From contig NZ_JAUSVK010000001.1 of assembly GCF_030814655.1 (NCBI RefSeq), positions 1,259,501 to 1,323,500 on the forward strand: a stretch of DNA of 64,000 nucleotides, read 5' to 3'. The stretch comes from Labrys monachus (GTDB taxonomy: Bacteria; Pseudomonadota; Alphaproteobacteria; Rhizobiales; Labraceae). The notes below the pieces were generated by a model. It made no database searches and was not told the origin of the DNA. It saw only the letters and a list, made by a program, of their open reading frames with translations. The position numbers and the translations under genes were made by a program. Positions 9,879-18,618 of this stretch are shown piece by piece. Numbering within the stretch: position 1 is the first letter of the stretch; each line of letters begins with the position of its first letter.

Positions 9879-9901
9879 GGGGCGCGGCATCGCTGCGCCC
9901 C
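9879..9901 (+). other. Intercistronic hairpin after the binding-protein gene
   Basis: Perfect 7-bp arms GGGGCGC (9879-9885) and GCGCCCC (9895-9901) around a nine-base loop lie 24 bases after the binding-protein stop. There is no T tract. As at 3933-3968, it may stabilise the upstream message or act as a partial attenuator within the importer operon. Confidence 0.5.
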
Positions 9902-9932
9902 TGACCGTATCATGTCGGAAGGCGTTGCTCCC

Positions 9933-11417
9933 ATGGCTTATCTTGAAACGCGTGGGCTGGGCCGGGATTTCCCCGGCGTGGTCGCCCTGAACAACGTCGA
10001 CCTCGAGATCGAATTGGGGCGCACGCATATCCTCGCCGGGGAAAACGGCGCCGGCAAATCGACGCTCGTGAAGATCCTGACCGGCACCGACCGTCCCTCG
10101 CGCGGGCAGGTGCTGATCGACGGCCGCGACCCGGCCCAGGACCCCACGCTCTACCGCAACGTCGCCTATGTGCCCCAGGAACTGACGCTGTTTCCGCAGA
10201 TGAGCGTGGCGGAAAACCTGTTCATGCCCTTGAGCCGCACGGGACATGGCGGCCTCCTGTTCAACCGCCGGGCGCTGACGGCCGAGGCGCAGATCTATCT
10301 CGACCGGTTCGGCATCGAGGCGAAGCCGCAGGATCTGGTCGCCCATATCTCGGTGTCCGACCAGCAATTGCTGCAGATCGCCCGCGCCTGCACCAATGCC
10401 GACATGAAGGTGCTGATCCTCGACGAGCCGACATCCTCGCTCACGCGGGTCGAGGTCGAGCGCGTCTTCAAGGTGATCCGGGGGCTCCTCGATCGTGACC
10501 ACGCCATCGTGTTCATCAGCCACAAGATGGAAGAAGTCTTCCAGATCGGCGACGACTACACCGTGCTGCGCAATGGCGAGAAGGTCGAAAGCGGCCGGAT
10601 CGCCGATGTGACCGAGGCCGGGCTGATCCGCGCCATGTCGGGGCGGCACCTGACGTTCGACGATCACTTCCGCCCCGAGACCCCGGCGAGCGAGCCGATC
10701 CTCGAGGTGCGGGGCCTTTCCGGCGCCCGGTTCCAGGATGTGAACTTCGATCTGCGCCGCGGGGAGATCCTCGGCTTTGCCGGTCTCGTCGGTGCCGGGC
10801 GGTCGGAGGTGATGCAGACGATCTTCGGCTACCTCAAGGCGACCGCCGGCACGGTGAAGGTCGAGGGCCGGGACTGGCGCCTGAACGACACGTCCCGCTC
10901 GGTCGCGGGCGGCATGCTGTACCTGTCGGAAGAGCGCAAGCATCACGGCATCTTCCCGATGCTGTCGCTGCGCGAGAATATCGGCCTTTCCATCCTGTCG
11001 CTGACGAGCGGCCCGCTCGGCATCAGCCTGCCGCGGGAGCGCAGCGCGGTCCAGAAGATCATCGACGATTACGGCATCCGGACCGCGGGCATGGGCAAGC
11101 GCATCTCCAACCTCTCCGGTGGCAACCAGCAGAAGGCGATCATCGGGCGCGCCATGGCGACGCGGCCGCGCATCCTGATCTTCGACGAGCCGACCAAGGG
11201 CATAGACATCCGCACCAAGGCGGAAATCTATCGCATCATGAAGACCCTGGCGCAGGAGGGCGTCGGCGTCATCCTGGTGTCCTCCGAGATCAACGAGCTG
11301 CGACAATGCTCCAGCCGCATCGTCACGATGCATAACGGGCGCGTCACCGGCGAATTCGGCACGGCCGAAACCAGCACGGAAACGCTTGTGGGCGCCATAT
11401 TCGGAACGGAAGTTTGA
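9933..11417 (+). CDS. Sugar ABC transporter ATP-binding protein (RbsA type, two ATPase domains)
   Basis: A 494-residue protein with two tandem ATPase domains. The N-terminal domain has Walker A GENGAGKST and Walker B VLILDEPTSSL. The C-terminal domain lacks a full Walker A (VGAGRSE) but has the strong signature LSGGNQQKAI and DEPTKGID, the standard asymmetry of RbsA/MglA proteins. The ATG at 9933 is preferred because GGAAGG lies ten bases upstream; the ATG at 9912 in the same frame has no ribosome site. It sits between the binding protein and the permease. Confidence 0.92.
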   Translation: MAYLETRGLGRDFPGVVALNNVDLEIELGRTHILAGENGAGKSTLVKILTGTDRPSRGQVLIDGRDPAQDPTLYRNVAYVPQELTLFPQMSVAENLFMPLSRTGHGGLLFNRRALTAEAQIYLDRFGIEAKPQDLVAHISVSDQQLLQIARACTNADMKVLILDEPTSSLTRVEVERVFKVIRGLLDRDHAIVFISHKMEEVFQIGDDYTVLRNGEKVESGRIADVTEAGLIRAMSGRHLTFDDHFRPETPASEPILEVRGLSGARFQDVNFDLRRGEILGFAGLVGAGRSEVMQTIFGYLKATAGTVKVEGRDWRLNDTSRSVAGGMLYLSEERKHHGIFPMLSLRENIGLSILSLTSGPLGISLPRERSAVQKIIDDYGIRTAGMGKRISNLSGGNQQKAIIGRAMATRPRILIFDEPTKGIDIRTKAEIYRIMKTLAQEGVGVILVSSEINELRQCSSRIVTMHNGRVTGEFGTAETSTETLVGAIFGTEV

Positions 11418-11421
11418 GCCG

Positions 11422-12387
11422 ATGCAATCGAAGCCCTTCGCAATTGTGCTGCGCAGCCCGCTGGCCGGAGTCTTCGTGGCGCTGGCCGTGATATTCGCGC
11501 TGTCGGCGGTCGCCTCCCCCTACTTCCTGAGCCCCTACAACATGTCGGTCATCGCGCGGGGGCTCGCCTTCGTCGGACTGATCACCATCGGGCAGTCCAT
11601 GCTGATGGTCCTCGGCGAGCTCGACCTCTCGCTCGGCGTCACCGGCGGGCTGTGCGGCGTGGTTTCCGGCATCCTCATGGTCAAGCTCGGCATCGAGCCC
11701 TACACCGCCATGGCCCTCGCCTTGGGTCTCGGCGCCTGCCTGGGCGCGGTGAACGGCCTGCTGGTCACCGCCCTGAGGTTGCATTCGCTGGTGCTGACGA
11801 TCGGCACGGCCGGCATCTTCGGCGGCGCCAATCTGGTGCTGACGCGCGGCGTGGCCATCACCGGCATTCCGCAGAAGGTGCAGTTCCTGGGCCGGGGCGA
11901 CGTCCTGGGGGTGCCGGTTCCCTTCCTCATCATGCTGGCGGCGCTCGCCGTCGCCACCTTCGTGATGCTGAAGACGCCGTTCGGCCGCTACATGTATGCC
12001 ATCGGCAACAATCAGGCCGGCGCCAGGATGCTGGGCGTCCGCGTCGACCGGATCCGCGTCATCGTGTTCGTCGTCGCCGGTGCGCTCGCCGCGCTGGCCG
12101 GCGTGCTGATGGTGGCGCGGCTCGGCACGGCGCAGCCGTCCATCGGCGATACCTGGGTGCTGGCGCCGATCGCCGCCTCGGTCATCGGCGGCGTCGCCAC
12201 GACGGGCGGCGTCGGCAGCCCGATCGGCGCCATCTTCGGCGCGGGGATCATCGCCATCATCGAGAACATCATCGTTCTCTTCGGGGTCTCGCCCTATTGG
12301 CAGGGCATCGTTTCCGGCGCGATCGTCGTCATCGCGATCTCCTTCGACGCAATTTCACGCCGCTATCTGCGCCACGACGCAGCATGA
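11422..12387 (+). CDS. Sugar ABC transporter permease (RbsC type)
   Basis: A 321-residue inner-membrane permease of the BPD_transp_2 family, with about eight to ten hydrophobic segments. Family markers include GQSMLMVLGELDLSLG near the N-terminus, the cytoplasmic loop KTPFGRYMYAIGNN, ARMLGV, and the C-terminal gate IIENIIVLFGVSPYWQ. The ATG at 11422 lies four bases after the ATPase stop codon. It forms homodimers in characterised relatives. Confidence 0.92.
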   Translation: MQSKPFAIVLRSPLAGVFVALAVIFALSAVASPYFLSPYNMSVIARGLAFVGLITIGQSMLMVLGELDLSLGVTGGLCGVVSGILMVKLGIEPYTAMALALGLGACLGAVNGLLVTALRLHSLVLTIGTAGIFGGANLVLTRGVAITGIPQKVQFLGRGDVLGVPVPFLIMLAALAVATFVMLKTPFGRYMYAIGNNQAGARMLGVRVDRIRVIVFVVAGALAALAGVLMVARLGTAQPSIGDTWVLAPIAASVIGGVATTGGVGSPIGAIFGAGIIAIIENIIVLFGVSPYWQGIVSGAIVVIAISFDAISRRYLRHDAA

Positions 12388-12424
12388 GCGCCGCGGCGGT
12401 CCCTTTTTGGCGGAAGACACAATC

Positions 12425-14191
12425 ATGACTGAAAAACCCAAGACCAAGAAACTGATCAACGCGCCGGAAAACATCATCGCTGAAATGATCGAGGGAATGG
12501 CGGGCGCCCATCCCGGCATGCTGCGCGTCGAGGGCGCGACCGGGCGCGCGGTGGTGGCCGTGGACGGGCCGCGCGACGGCAAGGTCGCAATCGTCATCGG
12601 CGGCGGCTCCGGACACGAGCCGGCCTTTGCCGGCTATGTCGGACGCGGGCTCGCCGATGCGGCGGCCGTCGGCAATGTGTTCGCCTCGCCCTCGCCCGCC
12701 CACATCGTCGAGGCGGCGCGGGCGGCGGACGGCGGCGTCGGCGTGCTCATGCTCTACGGCAACTACACCGGCGACGTGCTGAACTTCACCATGGCGGCCG
12801 AGGAACTGACGCTGGGCGGTACCGTCGTCCGCCACGTGGCCGTCGCCGACGACGTCGCCTCGGCTCCGATCGACCGGAAGTCCGAACGGCGCGGGATCGC
12901 GGGCGATTTCTTCGTCTTCAAGATCGCCGGCGCCGCAGCCGACCTCGGCGAGCCGCTGGCGCGCGTGGAAGCGCTCGCCCGGGCGGCGAACGAGGCGACG
13001 CGGTCGATGGGCGTCGCACTGGGCGCCTGCTCCCTGCCGCAGACGGGAAAGCCGAACTTCACCATCGGCGACGAGGACATGGAAATCGGCATGGGGCTAC
13101 ATGGTGAGCCGGGCATCCGCCGCCAGAAGCTCGCGCCCGCCGACGAGGTCACCGATGAATTGACGGATGCGGTCATCGGCGAATTGGCGCTGAAGGCCGG
13201 CGACCGCGTCGGCGTGCTGGTCAACGGGCTGGGGGCCACCTCGCAGATCGAACTCTATCTGATCTTCCGGAGGGTCAAGCAGCGGCTCGACGCGCTCGAT
13301 GTGCGGATCCACGCGTCCTGGGTCGGGGAATACGCCACGTCTCTCGAGATGGCGGGCGCCTCCGTCACGCTGATCAAGCTGGACGACACGCTGCAGGCGC
13401 TGCTCGACCATCCGTGCCGCACGCCGGCCCTGACGGTCGGCGCCCTGGAGCAGGGCGCGGCCGCCGGCGCGCGCAGCCGCCGGGCGGAGCGGGCCGCGGA
13501 CGCCCGCATCAGCCCGACGGCCTCGCCGCGCGAGCTCGTCACCGAAGGCGACGTCACGCCGGCCATCTTCCGCGTGATGATGCACAATGTCGGCGAGCAG
13601 ATCATCGCCGAGAAGGACTGGCTCTCCGAACTCGACGGCGTCATCGGGGACGGCGACCACGGCGTCACCATGGAGATCGGCTGGAAGGCCGTGCAGCGGG
13701 CCATGGAGGACACTCCCGAGGACGAAACGATCGAAGGCACCTGCAAGCGGATGGCGAAGGCCTTCCTGGACGCTGTCGGCGCCTCGTCCGGCCCGCTCTA
13801 CGCCACGGCCTTCCTGCGGGCGGGAACCGCCGTGGGGCACCGGCTGAACCTCGACGGCGGAGCGATGGTCGACTGGCTGTCCGCCGCCTGCCAGGGCATC
13901 CGTGACCGGGGCAGGGCGGAGCCGGGGGACAAGACGATGATCGATGCCTGGCTTCCGGCGGTGGCGGCCGCGACCGAGCGGGCGGCCGGCGGGGGGGCCA
14001 CCCTCGACATCCTCACCGCGGCGCGCGACGGGGCCGAGGCCGGCATGAAGGCGACGGCGGCGATGGAATCGCGCCGTGGGCGCTCGGCCAAGCTGGGCGA
14101 ACGCTCCGTCGGCCATATCGACCCCGGCGCGGCCTCGACCTATGTCACGCTGCGGGCGATGACCGCCGCTTTGGAGCGAGCGCTCGCCTGA
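12425..14191 (+). CDS. Dihydroxyacetone-kinase family protein, DhaK-DhaL fusion (probable ketotriose/tetrulose kinase)
   Basis: A 588-residue ATP-dependent kinase with a full DhaK domain (about 1-340) joined to a DhaL domain (about 375-588). In DhaK the substrate loop GSGHEP is at 61-66, the TGDVLNF aspartate at 117, and the histidine that covalently binds the substrate carbonyl is His226 in GLHGEPG. DhaL has the metal-binding GDGDHG at 408-413. The gene lies 37 bases after the sugar permease. Related fusion kinases phosphorylate dihydroxyacetone or L-/D-erythrulose. With a ribose-type importer and SorC regulator, a tetrulose kinase role is my inference. No isomerase or polyol dehydrogenase is adjacent. 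Confidence 0.88.
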   Translation: MTEKPKTKKLINAPENIIAEMIEGMAGAHPGMLRVEGATGRAVVAVDGPRDGKVAIVIGGGSGHEPAFAGYVGRGLADAAAVGNVFASPSPAHIVEAARAADGGVGVLMLYGNYTGDVLNFTMAAEELTLGGTVVRHVAVADDVASAPIDRKSERRGIAGDFFVFKIAGAAADLGEPLARVEALARAANEATRSMGVALGACSLPQTGKPNFTIGDEDMEIGMGLHGEPGIRRQKLAPADEVTDELTDAVIGELALKAGDRVGVLVNGLGATSQIELYLIFRRVKQRLDALDVRIHASWVGEYATSLEMAGASVTLIKLDDTLQALLDHPCRTPALTVGALEQGAAAGARSRRAERAADARISPTASPRELVTEGDVTPAIFRVMMHNVGEQIIAEKDWLSELDGVIGDGDHGVTMEIGWKAVQRAMEDTPEDETIEGTCKRMAKAFLDAVGASSGPLYATAFLRAGTAVGHRLNLDGGAMVDWLSAACQGIRDRGRAEPGDKTMIDAWLPAVAAATERAAGGGATLDILTAARDGAEAGMKATAAMESRRGRSAKLGERSVGHIDPGAASTYVTLRAMTAALERALA

Positions 14192-14204
14192 CGATGCCTG
14201 CGTC

Positions 14205-14321
14205 GTCCCGGACGCGACGCGGCACGGCAGTGGCGCTTCGCAGATCCGGGACCGCGTGCAGGATGAGGTTCCTTCCGCGCGCGGTCGCGTGTCTGCACCG
14301 CACCCCTGCGGGATGCGGTGC
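14205..14321. repeat. Palindromic intergenic repeat block
   Basis: The 160-base gap between the kinase and the convergent SorC gene is almost wholly self-complementary. GTCCCGGA (14205-14212) pairs with TCCGGGAC (14245-14252), and GCACCGCACCC (14295-14305) pairs with GGG-A-TGCGGTGC (14310-14321) with one bulged base. The layout resembles dispersed palindromic repeats of rhizobial genomes. It could also terminate both convergent transcripts. Confidence 0.45.
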
Positions 14322-14351
14322 GCACGGGATGACATGGAGACGACAAGCGTC

Positions 14352-15308
14352 TCAGCGCGGGCCCTGCAGCAGGGCGCGGGCGACCGTCTCGTTGGTCACC
14401 AGGCGGTTGACGTAGCCGGCGCGCAGGATCGCCCGGATGACGGGGATCTTGTTGAGGCCGCCCGAGACGAGCACGGAGACCGGCTTCAGCTTCAGCTTGT
14501 CCGGCGGCAGGGCGATGATCGATTCGTTGAGGAAATGGTCGATCGGCCGCCCCTGCGCGTCGAGGAAGCAGCCCATGAATTCGCCGACCGCGCCGAGCCT
14601 CAGCACCGTATCGAGATGGTCCTTCACCACCCGGATCTGGGTGAGGGAGGTGTCCTGGGTGAGCGGGCCGCAGGATACCAGGCCGATATCGGCGATTTCG
14701 GTGCGGGCCAGGACATCCGTCAATTCCTCGTTCAGCAGCACGGCGTTGCGGCTTTCCGGATTGGCGCAATAGATCGGCGCGGTGAGGTAATGGCACTCCA
14801 CGCCGAGGATGCGCGCGAAGGCGGTGGCGACCTCGAAGGTGTTCGTCGCCGATCCGCTGGTGACGCCGCCCGTCAGGCCGACCACCCAGCTCTCGGGCTT
14901 CGGGCGGGCGCGCAGGGCGCGCACCGCGAAGCTCAGCGTCCGTCCGGAACCGATGCCGACGCCCATGTCATGCTCATGGATGAGGGGGCTGGCCAGGATG
15001 CCGGCAGCCTCGCCGATCACCCGCTTCTGCTCGATGTAATCGTCGAGGTCGGGCACGACGACCGATTCCACCAGGCCGTAGCGCGCCGAGACCTTCTCCG
15101 CCAGGTCGACGCAATCGCTGAGCGGCAGGCTGACGGTGACCTGAACGCTGCCGGAATCCCTGAGCTGGCCGATGATCTTGTTGACCTTCAGCCGCGTGAT
15201 GTTCATCCGCTGCGCGATTTCCTGCTGGGTCTGGCCGCCGACGAAATAGAGCCAGGCAACGCGCGCGCGTTCGAGCTCCTCGTTGAAAGGTCCGGGATCT
15301 TCGGTCAT
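14352..15308 (-). CDS. SorC family sugar-binding transcriptional regulator
   Basis: A 318-residue regulator. The N-terminal helix-turn-helix is in QTQQEIAQRMNITRLKVNKI (about residues 28-47), followed by the C-terminal SorC sugar-phosphate-binding domain with GIGSGRT and GLTGGVTSGSATNTFEVA segments. Family members bind a phosphorylated sugar intermediate, which fits the adjacent kinase product as effector. It is convergent with the importer-kinase operon and very probably controls it from the palindromic region before 8910. Confidence 0.9.
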   Translation of the reverse strand: MTEDPGPFNEELERARVAWLYFVGGQTQQEIAQRMNITRLKVNKIIGQLRDSGSVQVTVSLPLSDCVDLAEKVSARYGLVESVVVPDLDDYIEQKRVIGEAAGILASPLIHEHDMGVGIGSGRTLSFAVRALRARPKPESWVVGLTGGVTSGSATNTFEVATAFARILGVECHYLTAPIYCANPESRNAVLLNEELTDVLARTEIADIGLVSCGPLTQDTSLTQIRVVKDHLDTVLRLGAVGEFMGCFLDAQGRPIDHFLNESIIALPPDKLKLKPVSVLVSGGLNKIPVIRAILRAGYVNRLVTNETVARALLQGPR

Positions 15309-15406
15309 CCTCCTGTCCTATCCGCAGCGTCCGCCGAGTTCAACCGGCCTCGCCGGACGCCGGCGCGAAGAGACGGGGCGAACGCGGCGGATGCCCGGCC
15401 GCTGCA

Positions 15407-16588
15407 TCAGTCCTTCGAGGCCGCCTCGTCCAGCCGCATCAATATGCCGTAGGCGGCGGTCACGCGGGCGTCGATCGGATAGTTCTTGTTGGCCAGCAGC
15501 ACGATGCCGATCTTTCCGGCGGGAACGAACGCCACATAGGCGCCGAAGCCGTTCGTCGATCCCGTCTTGTTGATCAGGACGTCGTCTCGGGGCGCCAGCG
15601 GGGGATCGATTTCGGTCGCCGGATTGGCCTTGAGCGCGATCGCGGCCGAATTGCCCGCCAGCAGGTCCGCCAGCCGCGGCGGGTATCGATACTGCTCCCA
15701 GATGAGGTCCTGCGTCATCGGGCCGATCCGGTAATAGCCCGTATGGGTGCTCGATAGGGCGCGCTGCAATGTCGGGTCGAGGGCGAGCATGCCCATATTG
15801 GCTTCGACGAAGCGCAGCATGTCGCCGGCCGTCGTCCGGATGCCATAGGCTTCCGCCGCCAGCACGCCGGGCGCCATCCGGACCGGCGCATCCTTCGTGG
15901 TGTAGCCTTGCGCGTAATCTTCCATGCGGGAGGCGGGAACATCGAGATAGGTGTGCCGCAGGCCCAGCGCCGGGAACAGCCTGCTCTCCATCAGGGCGAC
16001 GAAGTCCCCGTTCATGCTCCTGGCGGCGATCATGCCGAGCATGCCGATACTCGGATTGGCGTAGGTCCGATACGTTCCGGGCGCGTAGGTCGGCTTCCAG
16101 CGCCGGAAATACGCCATCAGTCCATCGTCAGTGGTGATGCCGTCGGGTACCTGCAGGGGCAGGCCTCCCGAGGTGTGCGTCCCCAGATTGAGCAGGCTCA
16201 CCGCGTCGAAGCTGCTGCCCCGCAAAGAAGGAAGATATCGGCTCGCCCGGTCGGACAGCGATAATTTGCCGCTGACCTGCGCATAGGAAGCGAGGGTCGC
16301 GGTGAAGGTCTTGCTGCAGGAGCCGATCTCGAAGAGCGTCTCGCCCGAGACGGGATTTCCCGTCGCCTTCGACGCCACGCCGTAATCGTAGACGTAGCCC
16401 CGTCCCTTCACGACGATCCCCACCGCCATGCCGGGCACGCCATATCGCGCCATCACCGGCCGGATCGCCTCCGCCACGACCTTGCCGATGTCGGCCTTCT
16501 CGTCGGCGTTCGCCTGGCGGGTCATCGGGAGGAGGGCGCCGATGCACACCGCCGCGATCGCGGCACTCCGAAGGGTGGGTCGCCTCAT
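15407..16588 (-). CDS. ampC: Class C (AmpC-type) beta-lactamase
   Basis: A 393-residue serine hydrolase with a Sec signal peptide (about residues 1-28, ending RQANA). Catalytic motifs are Ser90-Cys-Ser-Lys93, Tyr176-Ala-Asn178 and Lys341-Thr-Gly343. The spacing Ser to Tyr is 86 residues and Tyr to Lys is 165, identical to AmpC Ser64, Tyr150, Lys315. Surroundings YANPSIGML and NKTGSTNGFGAYVAFVP are typical of class C enzymes. It should hydrolyse cephalosporins in the periplasm. No ampR-type LysR gene is adjacent or divergent, so induction by the usual route is not apparent. An AGGGA ribosome site precedes the ATG. Confidence 0.9.
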   Translation of the reverse strand: MRRPTLRSAAIAAVCIGALLPMTRQANADEKADIGKVVAEAIRPVMARYGVPGMAVGIVVKGRGYVYDYGVASKATGNPVSGETLFEIGSCSKTFTATLASYAQVSGKLSLSDRASRYLPSLRGSSFDAVSLLNLGTHTSGGLPLQVPDGITTDDGLMAYFRRWKPTYAPGTYRTYANPSIGMLGMIAARSMNGDFVALMESRLFPALGLRHTYLDVPASRMEDYAQGYTTKDAPVRMAPGVLAAEAYGIRTTAGDMLRFVEANMGMLALDPTLQRALSSTHTGYYRIGPMTQDLIWEQYRYPPRLADLLAGNSAAIALKANPATEIDPPLAPRDDVLINKTGSTNGFGAYVAFVPAGKIGIVLLANKNYPIDARVTAAYGILMRLDEAASKD

Positions 16589-16715
16589 CCGCTCAATCCC
16601 TGTCGCTGCCCGGCCGCCCCTCCCGTGCGATCTACAACGCAGAGGGGCGGCATCGCAACAGCCGGGCGGACGAGGGATCGGCGGCGGCGTTCCGCAGCCC
16701 GCGCCTCGCGCCGGA

Positions 16716-17594
16716 TCAGGCGGCGCCGATGCCTGCGACGGTGTCCAACTCCCCGATGGCGTCGTCCGGCAGGGTCAGCGTGGCCGCAGCGAGGTTTTCC
16801 CGCAGATGCGCGACGGAGGAGGTTCCGGGGATCAGCAGGATGTTGGGCGCGCGGCGAAGCAGCCAGGCGAGCGCCACCTGCATCGGGGTCGCGCCGAGGC
16901 GCGCGGCGACGGCCGAGAGGGTCGAGGACTGCAGCGGGCTGAAGCCGCCGAGCGGGAAGAAGGGCACATAGGCGATGCCGTCGCGGGCGAGTTCGTCGAT
17001 CAGGGCGTCGTCGGCCCGATGCGCCAGGTTGTACTGGTTCTGCACGCAGGCGATCTCGCAGATCCTCCGCCCTTCGGCGATCTGCGCGGGCGTGACGTTG
17101 CTCAGGCCGATCTGGCGCACCAGGCCCTGCCGCTGGAGCTCCGCCAGGGCGGCGAGCGGCGCCTCGATCGATCCTTCGGCGGGTCCGTGCACGCTGAACA
17201 TGATGCGGAGATTGACGACGTCGAGCACGTCTACGCCGAGATTTCGGAGATTGTCATGAACCGCGGTAGCCAGGTCTTCGGGCGAGAAGGCCGGAAGCCA
17301 GGATGCGTCGTCGCCGCGCCGGGCGCCGATCTTGGTGACGATGACGAGATCGTCCGGGTAGGGCGCGAGCGCCTCGCGGATCAGCCGGTTGGTGACGTGC
17401 GGGCCATAGAAATCGCTGGTGTCGACATGGTTGATGCCGCTCGCCACCGCTTCGCGCAGCACGGCCACCGCGGCGTCATGGTCCTTGGGCGGCCCGAACA
17501 CGCCGGGCCCCGCCAACTGCATGGCGCCATAGCCGAGCCGCTTCACGCTGCGGCCGCCGAGGGTGAATGTGCCGGCTTGGTCGATAGGGGTCAT
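16716..17594 (-). CDS. Aldo/keto reductase
   Basis: A 292-residue NADPH-dependent oxidoreductase with the AKR TIM-barrel. Recognisable features are GYGAMQL near the N-terminus, DTSDFYGPHVTNRLIREAL carrying the catalytic Asp and Tyr, VIVTKIG with the catalytic Lys, and IGLSNVTPAQI. The start gives MTPIDQAGTF, with AAGGAG nine bases upstream; the frame continues upstream but runs antisense to the LysR gene. It is divergent from a LysR regulator, which probably controls it. Substrate unknown. Confidence 0.9.
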   Translation of the reverse strand: MTPIDQAGTFTLGGRSVKRLGYGAMQLAGPGVFGPPKDHDAAVAVLREAVASGINHVDTSDFYGPHVTNRLIREALAPYPDDLVIVTKIGARRGDDASWLPAFSPEDLATAVHDNLRNLGVDVLDVVNLRIMFSVHGPAEGSIEAPLAALAELQRQGLVRQIGLSNVTPAQIAEGRRICEIACVQNQYNLAHRADDALIDELARDGIAYVPFFPLGGFSPLQSSTLSAVAARLGATPMQVALAWLLRRAPNILLIPGTSSVAHLRENLAAATLTLPDDAIGELDTVAGIGAA

Positions 17595-17690
17595 GATGCA
17601 ATCTCCTTGCAAGTCGGCCTTAAAGATAGGCCATGTCGGCATCGGTGAAAATCCGGTACAATCTGCACGGGCTGTGCGGAGAAGCGAACA

Positions 17691-18599
17691 ATGAAGGTGG
17701 AGCTGGGCGATCTCGACGCCTTCGTGGCCGTGGCGCGCGCCAAAGGTTTTCGCGACGGCGCGCGCGCGAGCGGCGCCAGCGCGTCCGGTCTCAGCGAGGC
17801 GGTGCGCCGCCTGGAGGCGCAGCTCGGCGTCAGGCTGCTGAACCGGACGACGCGCAGCGTCGTCCCCACCGAAGCGGGCGAGGGGCTGCTGGCACGGCTG
17901 GGCCCGGCCTTGGCCGAGGTGGAGGCAGCGCTCGACGTGGTGAACGGCTTTCGAGGCAGGCCGGCGGGCTGGCTGCGCCTCAACGTGCCGGTCAGCGCGG
18001 TGCGGCTGGTGTTGCCCGCGATCGTTCCCCGTTTTCTCGCCGCCTATCCCGACATCAGGCTGGAAGTGGTTGCCGAGGAAAGCTTCGTCGACCTGCTGGC
18101 GGCCGGCTGCGACGCCGGCATCCGCTATGACGAGCGGCTGGAGCAGGACATGATCGCCGTGCCGATCGGGCCGCGTGTCCAGCGCTTCGCCGCTGCCGCC
18201 TCGCCGGCCTATCTCGATCGGCACGGGCGGCCGGACCATCCGCGCGAGCTGCTCGCCCATGCCTGCCTGCTCGGCCGTTTTGCCAACAGGGCGACGGTGC
18301 CGTGGGAGTTCGAACGCGACGGCGAGGTGGTGCTGGTCGATCCCGCCGGGCCGCTGCTGGTAAGGATCGGCGCGGCGACGGATCTCGCCGTCGACGCCGC
18401 CATCGCCGGCACGGGCGTCGTCTATCTCTTCGAGGACTGGCTGCGGCCCTATTTCGACAGCGGGGCGCTCGAGCCCGTCCTCGAACCGTGGTGGCAGCGT
18501 TTCTCGGGACCGTTCCTGTATTATCCGGGACGGCGGCTGGTGCCGCCGCCGCTGCGGGCGTTCGTCGATTTCATCAAGGCGCCGCCCGACCGGCCCTGA
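17691..18599 (+). CDS. LysR family transcriptional regulator
   Basis: A 302-residue regulator with an N-terminal winged helix-turn-helix (residues about 1-60, including GARASGASASGLSEAVRRLE and LLNRTTRSVVPTEAG) and a periplasmic-binding-like effector domain. It belongs to the subgroup often found divergent from oxidoreductases. The 96-base gap to the aldo/keto reductase (17595-17690) must hold both promoters. Confidence 0.92.
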   Translation: MKVELGDLDAFVAVARAKGFRDGARASGASASGLSEAVRRLEAQLGVRLLNRTTRSVVPTEAGEGLLARLGPALAEVEAALDVVNGFRGRPAGWLRLNVPVSAVRLVLPAIVPRFLAAYPDIRLEVVAEESFVDLLAAGCDAGIRYDERLEQDMIAVPIGPRVQRFAAAASPAYLDRHGRPDHPRELLAHACLLGRFANRATVPWEFERDGEVVLVDPAGPLLVRIGAATDLAVDAAIAGTGVVYLFEDWLRPYFDSGALEPVLEPWWQRFSGPFLYYPGRRLVPPPLRAFVDFIKAPPDRP

Positions 18600-18618
18600 C
18601 GGATGGCCGCGCCGCCGT

